Of a stretch of DNA of 64,000 bases, positions 56,829-64,000 are shown one piece after another. The notes under the pieces are model-generated. The model ran no database searches. It was not told the DNA's origin and saw only the letters and a list, made by a program, of their open reading frames with translations. Position 1 is the first letter of the stretch. Each line of letters begins with the position of its first letter. This DNA is from Margaritifera margaritifera (Eukaryota > Mollusca > Bivalvia > Unionida > Margaritiferidae), in assembly GCA_029931535.1 (NCBI GenBank), contig JAQPZY010001405.1, positions 2,379,001 through 2,443,000 of the forward strand, read 5' to 3'. Both the position numbers and the translations under genes were made by a program.

Positions 56829-58400
56829 GTGAGTTCCTCAGGTCTTTAAAATTCCCATCAATATTTTATGAATATACAGTCTGTCTCATAAATGCTATTA
56901 AAAATGACCTCAAGGAACAGATAATCTGACAGTCAGGGAATGCCAATTAATTATCCTATCCAGACAAAACAAGTGAAATGGTAGTTTCATCTGTAGAGGT
57001 TGATGAATATGACTAGACTGTATTACCATAAATTACCTCTGTATAATGCACAACCAACAATGAACAACATAGACCCAAATTTGCTGTTAAATAATTTACT
57101 GGCAGATTTGCCATTAAATAATTTTCTGGCAAATTAGGGTCCACATTGTTTTTTCTTTACCACTGTTGTTTTCAAGCAAACAGAATAGATAGTGATCTAC
57201 TGGAACATTTTTATGCAGCAACAAATCCAGATCTATGCTGTTTGCAGCTAAGCACTGTTGCACCTAGGATCCCATGGTCAGGGGACACTGTGTCCCTCAC
57301 CGTCCAGATTTGGGGGACACAGAACATTTTAAAGGGACAGAGGAAAATTGTAGTACATAATGCACTAGAAGTGCTAAAAAAGATGAGATGATCTTATTTG
57401 CTTCAACAGTTTTGCCACCTTAATTTTCTCATATTTTCTTTGAACATGTACATTATTGCAATAAATGTTGTATCATATGATCAAGTATCTCATCAAAAAA
57501 CATGTTTGAATATCTGGTTATCCAGAAATGAACTGCACCGTGGAATTTTCCGTTCCGGATCTTGCTCTCCTTTAACTTTAGTGTTCACTCATTATCTACT
57601 AGCATTTATTATAATCAATATCCATGTTTTCTTAATTACTTTTCTTTTAAAAGTATTAAATCATTATTCAAATGACAAATTGTGTATTGGCATAAATTAG
57701 TACCTCTTTTCATTAATTCAGCCTGAGAATAAATTAAATCTTCACTGCCGTATGTGTGACTTTAACCTCGAAAATGTGATACAATAGTGGCGGTCAAAGA
57801 CTTTAGCAACTCAGCCAACTACCACAAGCCTTAAATGTTTTCATTGCCAGATTCATTGTTTTGAAATGGATATTCATTGCCATGTTACAAGTTTTATAAC
57901 TTTTAGCAACTTTGGCCATTGCTAGCGCCAACATAGATGTGGATGCACATCTGCAAAGGAAAAGTGTAGGCATATTTGTTTTATTTTTTTCCTGGCAAAA
58001 AAGCATGCCCAGATGGGCACACATGGTCAAGATTTGGATGACATAGGACAAAAAATTGCGGGAAACCAGCGAGCCCGCATTCTAGGTGCAGCACTGGCTA
58101 AGTGTGTGTTATATATGGGTTAATATGCAGTATGTATGAAGGAAATCACCACAAAAAAGAGAATGAGACTGTAAGTATTTTTTATATAGTACTGCTGCAA
58201 TTATTACTTTTGGAATTGTTTATGCAGTATGGAAGTTGGTTATCCGAATCTAAACATGCCATATAACTAGTAATTTTTGCATTAGCCTAATTTTAGCTTA
58301 GTTTATCATGCTGAGGATCAAAACATTTTTTCATAAAATTCCTTCCTATGCATTTAAACCGGCCAAACTGCAGAAAAACATAAAAATGTAACATGGGAAA
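56829..58400. other. Intron of the nuclear receptor gene, no exon found
   Basis: Starts with GTGAGTTCC. Frames at 57146-57391 and 57398-57700 do not resemble a hinge or ligand-binding domain. Confidence 0.5.
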
Positions 58401-58408
58401 ACTATGAT

Positions 58409-58953
58409 GTATAGGATGTTATCTGACTAGACTTACTTACTATATCATGTATAGGATATTATCTGACTAAACTTACTTACTATATCATGTATAGGATGTT
58501 ATCTGACTAGACTTACTTACTATATCATGTATAGGATGTTATCTGACTAAACTTACTTACTATATCATGTATAGGATGTTATCTGACTAGACTTACTTAC
58601 TATATCATGTATGGGATGTTATCTGACTAGACTTACTTACTATATCATGTATAGGATGTTATCTGACTAGACTTACTTACTATATCATGTATAGGATGTT
58701 ATCTGACTAAACTTACTTACTATATCATGTATGGGATGTTATCTGACTAGACTTACTATATCATGTATAGGATGTTATCTGACTAGACTTACTTACTATA
58801 TCATGTATAGGATGTTATCTGACTAGACTTACTTACTATATCATGTATAGGATGTTATCTGACTAGAGTTACTTACTATATCATGTATAGGATGTTATCT
58901 GACTAGACTTACTTACTATATCATGTATGGGATGTTATCTGACTAGACTTACT
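58409..58953. repeat. 40 bp tandem repeat, about 13.5 units
   Basis: GTATAGGATGTTATCTGACT plus AGACTTACTTACTATATCAT. Variants: ACTAG/ACTAA, GTATGGG, GTATAGGATA, and one 36 bp unit near 58750. The variants recur in an ordered way, suggesting multi-unit amplification. Confidence 0.95.
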
Positions 58954-58959
58954 TTGGAA

Positions 58960-59990
58960 AGTTTTTGAATAAAATATTAAATATTGATGGATAATATTGA
59001 GTAACAGTTATAATTAAACTTGCTGACATACTTCAAGAGCCTGATTTGTACTGGAAGTTTTATAGTACATGGTTTGAATTTAATGCTTGCATACTCACAA
59101 ATGTGAGTTCACTGTGGAAAATGCAGGTTGAGATTTCAAACTCTTGAATCTTGCTAGATTTTCCAGTGATATAACAGCAAATCATTAGTAAAAGCCCTTT
59201 AGGTATGCAAATTCAGCAAAATACACATTCATAATATTACATAACGTAAAACAAATGATTCCATTACTGTGAGATAAGCTGTTGCAGCCTAATACAGTGG
59301 TCATACATGTACCAACTGATAATACACAGTGAACTAGGGCACAACTATTATATTTTCAAGGGGATTTTGGATATCTCTTTGAAGTCCAACTATTTTGTTC
59401 ACAAATACAGAAATATTTCTCTGATATTATCTTCATTTAGGTATAATCTGTTACAGTAGCACCTGTATTGAAAGACCGCAACTTCTGCCAAAGAATAATG
59501 GTCTCTCAAAACAGATCATAACAATGTGCAATTAATAAATCTGTGCATTGAGAATCTTGTCTCTTAAGACAGGTGGTCTCTCACAGCAGTGGTCTTTCAA
59601 GACAGGTTTTACTTTACTACATTATGTCTCCTTTGATGACTTGCTTTGTTAGCATTTATTGTAGGATGGCCAATCCGAGATATTAGATTCACATATTATC
59701 CTGATATCTCCCTACAAGCGATATGGTTGTCCCTAATATGTTCTTGTTCAGTCTGGTGAGCCTGACTGTTTATGAACCTGTCACATGCCTCATGGTCTAA
59801 AGATACAAACTTGGATCTGTGTGATCTTACTTAGTTTGGTTCTACACCATATTGACATTAATGCACCACATAGCTTTAAAACAAAAAGTTGTTTCAGACA
59901 ATATTTGACCATACTAATTTTGAAAATGCATCAGTTTTGTTTTACGAAGCAAGAAGTTTTTTAACTATCCGTTTAAGCAGTGGGTATCTT
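58960..59990. other. No gene recognised
   Basis: 59450-59615 has repeated GGTCTCTCAAAACAG-type phrases, a common bivalve repeat. Nothing else. Confidence 0.4.
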
Positions 59991-59999
59991 GTAGGTATA

Positions 60000-60256
60000 T
60001 TCATGCTGATTTCTAATAGTTCTTTTTGATACGGTCACATTGTAGCAGGAGTCACGCTGATTTCTAATAGTTCTTTTTGATACGGTCACATTGTAGCAGG
60101 AGTCACGCTGATTTCTAATTGTTCTTTTTGATACGGTCACATTGTAGCAGGAGTCACGCTGATTTCTAATAGTTCTTTTTGATAAGGTCACATTGTAGCA
60201 GGAGTCACGCTGATTTCTAATAGTTCTTTTTGATACGGTCACATTGTAGCAGGAGA
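60000..60256. repeat. 51 bp tandem repeat, 5 units
   Basis: GCTGATTTCTAATAGTTCTT plus TTTGATACGGTCACATTGTA plus GCAGGAGTCAC. The 17-codon period gives a minus-strand 89 aa frame of repeats. Confidence 0.95.
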
Positions 60257-60559
60257 TTTTTGCAGTGTTTTTTTAAACCTTTGTAAAAAGTCATTAAGCT
60301 CTTTTCCAATTTATGTTGGTTTAAGGGTTTCCAAGACAACCTACTGAATATTGAGGTCATACATCCAGGTGTGTAGTTATAATTGGATGTAGAAAATATG
60401 GCTGCTTGCTTTTGGATTTTTTCAAGGTCATTCTGTAATATTTGAAAGTAGGGGTCCCAGACTTTTTAAGCATTTTCTCAAATAGGTCTAACTAAACCTT
60501 TTAAAAACTAATTCTTTCACATTTTGTGGGCAGTATGATTGTTTAGGTCAAAATAGACC

Positions 60560-61459
60560 TAAAGTATGATTTGCCTTGGTGCATATTTCCTGTATGAATT
60601 ACCTTGGTACATATTTCTTGTATGATTTGCCTTGGTACATATTTCTTGTATGATTTGCCTTGGTACATATTTCTTGTATGATTTGCCTTGGTACATTTTT
60701 CTTGTAAGATTTGCCTTGGTACATATTTCTTGTATGATTTGCCTTGGTACATATTTCTTGTAAGATTTGCCTTGGTACATATTTCTTGTATGATTTGCCT
60801 TGGTACATATTTCTTGTATGATTTGCCTTGGTACATTTTTCTTGTATGATTTGCCTTGGTACATATTTCTTGTATGATTTGCCTTGGTACATATTTCTTG
60901 TATGATTTGCCTTGGTACATATTTCTTGTATGATTTGCCTTGGTGCATATTTCTTGTATGATTTGCCTTGGTGCATATTTCTTGTATGATTTGCCTTGGT
61001 GCATATTTCCTGTATGAATTACCTTGGTACATATTTCTTGTAAGATTTGCCTTGGTACATATTTCTTGTATGATTTACCTTGGTACATATTTCTTGTATA
61101 ATTTACCTTGGTACATATTTCTTGTATGATTTTCCTTGGTGCATATTTCTTGTATGATTTGCCTTGGTGCATATTTCTTGTATAATTTGCCTTGGTACAT
61201 ATTTCTTGTATGATTTGCCTTGGTACATATTTCTTGTATGATTTGCCTTGGTGCATATTACCTGAATGATTTACCTTGGTGCATATTTCTTGTATGATTT
61301 TCCTTGGTACATATTTCTTGTATGATTTGCCTTGGTGCATATTTCCTGCATGATTTACCTTGGTGCATATTTCTTGTATGATTTGCCTTGATACATATTT
61401 CTTGTGTGATTTACCTTGGTGCATATTTCTTGTATGATTTACCTTGGTGCATATTTCTT
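60560..61459. repeat. 30 bp tandem repeat, about 30 units
   Basis: TTGCCTTGGTACATATTTCT plus TGTATGATTT, with point variants only and no unit-length change that breaks the frame. The 10-codon period keeps three minus-strand frames open, the longest 293 aa (KSYKKYVPRQIIQEICTK-type repeats). Taken as a minisatellite, not a protein. Confidence 0.93.
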
Positions 61460-62300
61460 AAATGTGAAGGTTACATTTCAGATCCTTAGTAATTGTGAGG
61501 CCTAAATATTTTATTTGGTTGAGAGTTCTAAGGAAGTTCCTTCCAAGGAATATGACACACTGATTTTATTGGGTGTTTTTTCTAGTCATTTGAATTATAT
61601 TGGATTTATTCAAATGGAATTGCATAACCCATTTTCTGTGCCCATTAAAAATTAGACTTCAAGTATACACTGTATATAGATTAATACAAGTAACTGGTTA
61701 AAGAAAATGCCAGTTGAAATAGAATTGTATAAGTCTATATTTTCTCTATTTGCCAAAAAAATGCAGTACTAAACAAATTTAAATTCAAGCCCTGATAGTA
61801 TGTTTGTTCCCAGATAAATTTATGTGTATTCTCTGCCAGTGAAGTGTATTGCCATAGTTTAGTTCCTTGAATGTCAGAGAGCTTAAATATTGTTCAGAAG
61901 TTTAAAGTGTTTTATTTATCTGCTATTTCAATTTTTATTTCAATTTTAAATGAAGGAATAATCCAAAATATTCTCTTTACATGTTTTCAGAGCATGTACA
62001 ATTTGAAGCTAAAAATTGCTTCAGTCTTTTCTTACTTGGATAGACAGGCAAGGAGAAATTCTTAGAGGAGCAACCCACTCAAGTTAGATTATAATTTTTA
62101 GCTTACCTCTACAAAGTAAAGGCAAACTATTGTACTACCTTAGGCATCAGCATCAGTATCCATACAGATGAAACCATGTACATATTTACACCCTGACTGA
62201 ATGTCAACCATTCTTTCTTCCCAGACCGTAGGCAGCAGTTTGGTGTGGGGTCATAGCACCTACCCCCTGGGGGAGGGTGCTGAAGAGATAAACTTTGTAT

Positions 62301-62377
62301 GTACATGTACATTAGTAGTACAATGTTGGTTAGGTTTACGTACATGTACATTAGTAGTACAATGTTGGTTAGGTTTT
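62301..62377. repeat. 39 bp tandem duplication
   Basis: GTACATGTACATTAGTAGTA plus CAATGTTGGTTAGGTTTAC twice. Confidence 0.9.
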
Positions 62378-62487
62378 GGCATGTAGCTCAGATGTTTTGC
62401 ACACTGTTTAAATCCTGTTATACCTAAAATCATGAAACTTAGTCAGGGGATGCATTTTGATGAGTACTAAACCTTCATCACAAAAGT

Positions 62488-62502
62488 AGGTCACTGTGAC
62501 TT
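62488..62502. promoter_or_regulatory. AGGTCA inverted repeat with 3 bp spacer
   Basis: AGGTCACTGTGACTT is one base from the palindrome AGGTCAnnnTGACCT, bound by some nuclear receptors. Seen in sequence; binding is not shown. Confidence 0.3.
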
Positions 62503-62806
62503 ATATTTCACACTTCAGTCACTTTGGTTAAATTTTGTGCTTTAAGTTATTTTCTCAAGCTCTGATTATGCTAGAATCATCAAACTGTATGAATGTATGC
62601 ATCTCTGTTAGTACCACACCCATACCACAAAAAAATGTCACTGGGACCTACATTTCACATGTTACTGGCTTGGGTTAAGTTTTTGTGTTTTAGCTCATGA
62701 CCAAATAGGATTTTAGAATATTGTAGATATATACTGTTATACCTAGATTCATGAAAGTTGGTTAGGAGATGCATCTTGATGAGTACTACACCTTCATCAC
62801 AGAAGT

Positions 62807-62821
62807 AGATCACTGTGACCT
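62807..62821. promoter_or_regulatory. AGGTCA-type inverted repeat, second copy
   Basis: AGATCACTGTGACCT, again one base from the palindrome, with the mismatch in the other half-site. Confidence 0.3.
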
Positions 62822-63304
62822 ATATTTCATGCTTCTCTGACTTTGTACAATGTCGATATCACTGTTTCTTTCAGGTGAAAAACACTGGATGCTTCTATAA
62901 GTTGCTAATCCCTAAGCTTAGATTATTTGTCAAATAATTGCATAGGTACCACTTGATATTGTAGCAGGATGAAACTGGATTGGATTGGATCTAGTGAAGA
63001 CATTTAACACAAGTACATATATGTGAATTAGATGTTTAGGAATAAATGCAAATTAATGATGAATCAATGTGACACCTTATCTCACACCCTTACTTCAACC
63101 TCTGAAACTAAACTATAATAACTGAAAACCCTACCCTAATCATGCACACAAAGTTCAACAATGAACATAATAAAGTGATATCATTCCTCAATGGATACGA
63201 TCAAAGCATGGCATTTCAACCAATAATCACAAATTATATTGTTTGTTAATGGATATGATCAGTGCTTGGATTTTATTAACATATATGATTGATATATGGA
63301 TTTA

Positions 63305-63385
63305 TCAGGGCTTTACAAATTTTATAAAAGTCAACTTGCCCTGAGGGCATTTGAACTTGCCCCAAAATATCACAACAAAATGTCA
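63305..63385. repeat. CTTGCCC interspersed repeat, copy 4
   Basis: CAACTTGCCCTGAGGGCATT and TGAACTTGCCCCAAAATATC. The rest of 62880-64000 holds no recognisable feature. Confidence 0.5.
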
Positions 63386-64000
63386 CAACTTAACTAAAAC
63401 AAAGTATAGGATGTTTTAAGGAAAACACATATTTATTTTACAAATATACATCTTTCATCTTCTTGTTACTTTTGTTTGCACCTTAAAACAATATGTCAAT
63501 AATTAAAGTTATCAAAACAGATATTTGTAAATAGCACATGTAGATAGATATATAGATGAGGAAAGAAAGGAAGGGTTAGAATGCAGATACAGTAAGAACA
63601 ACAAAGACAGACATATACATGTATACAAATTGATAAATAAATGGATAGACAGATAATAATTTTGGAAATGGCTAGATTTGTAAGAGAGAGTGATGTTTAG
63701 GTAAAAGACCTTAAACTGAAAAATTAAAAAGCCATAAAGAGAACCGTGTTAACTTGATTTTAATCCATTTTGCTTTGTCTACATTTCCACTTAAAGTTCA
63801 GTTGATCATGCAGATTTTAGTATCAAATCCGGTAAGAAAACAAGGTAAAACCGAGTCTCTAACTTAAATATTTCAGTGTCAATGAATTCGCTCTACGCTT
63901 TTTTTATGGGGAGTGTTGTGTCCATTCACATGTCCGCTTCTGCTTCCACATCATCCAATTTTCAAACTTTGACAAGCCAACTTTTGAGAATAATTTGAGA

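Larger units (their letters stand above)
62390..62870. repeat. Three diverged units carrying AGGTCA-type palindromes
   Basis: ATGAAACTTAGTCAGGGGAT, its relatives near 62575 and 62750, and GTAGGTCACTGTGACTT-like ends. Unit spacing about 160-170 bp. Confidence 0.7.

Noticed and set aside
57146..57391. Second exon of the nuclear receptor
   Set aside because: No hinge or ligand-binding motif, and the frame does not continue the phase-1 donor convincingly.
58409..58953. Regular array resembling a CRISPR
   Set aside because: Units are contiguous with no variable spacers, in a eukaryotic intron; it is a minisatellite.
59973..60242. 89 aa minus-strand protein of 17-residue repeats
   Set aside because: Follows from the 51 bp minisatellite.
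60543..61424. A 293 aa basic repeat protein on the minus strand
   Set aside because: Follows from a 30 bp tandem repeat; other frames are equally open.

Overview
This 64 kb window is eukaryotic nuclear DNA. It is AT-rich, with long introns, canonical GT/AG splice sites, dense short tandem repeats and many decayed retrotransposons. The repeats suggest a marine mollusc, probably a bivalve: interspersed elements ending in CTGATGTGCCGTTAAAC plus a CATA tail, a tRNA-Leu-like SINE, jockey-like, CR1-like and Penelope-like elements, and foldback MITEs. The taxon is an inference from repeat style and protein style; no species marker was seen.

Left part (1-17.6 kb). Positions 1-2340 are one copy of a long direct duplication whose partner lies at about 34.8-38.2 kb. 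A 682 bp foldback MITE sits in the left copy and is absent from the right copy. After SINE-like repeats, a 97 bp tandem array and a Penelope-like fragment comes the main result: a minus-strand gene with seven coding exons between 16705 and 7887. I assembled it by eye from splice sites. The exons join in phase to a 999 nt CDS (332 aa): signal peptide, Cys-rich TNF-receptor-like ectodomain, Ser/Thr/Pro stalk, one membrane helix, and a 52-residue tail without a death domain. Its introns hold a LINE 3' fragment with a 13 bp target-site duplication, a foldback remnant and several micro/minisatellites.

Middle part (17.6-51 kb). This is mostly transposon graveyard: a 3.5 kb minus-strand L1/Tx1-like LINE with endonuclease, RT and C-terminal zinc knuckle (20.8-24.3 kb); a second LINE C-terminus; a broken HTH/DDE transposase; the right copy of the long duplication with an exon-like segment at 34741; a deleted hAT transposon with terminal inverted repeats and an 8 bp target duplication inserted in a CR1-like RT fragment (39.3-41.2 kb); a nearly full-length but decayed jockey-like element (41.9-45.3 kb); and two CR1-like fragments (47.1-50.2 kb). 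Long TA tracts lie at 33.1, 33.9 and 45.3 kb.

Right part (51-64 kb). The plus-strand exon at 56269-56828 encodes the N-terminus and complete two-finger DNA-binding domain of a nuclear receptor, ending in a strong splice donor. The ligand-binding exons are not in the window or could not be found. The following 7 kb behaves as intron: 40, 51, 30 and 39 bp tandem repeats, and a diverged repeat family carrying AGGTCA-type palindromes. Just upstream, a tRNA-Leu SINE at 54.6-55.5 kb is split by a 635 bp TG...CA element with a 4 bp target duplication. A possible small two-exon gene lies at 51401-51739.

No operon-like cooperation is expected here. The two credible host genes are a transmembrane receptor-like protein (minus strand) and a nuclear receptor (plus strand), separated by about 40 kb of repeats.
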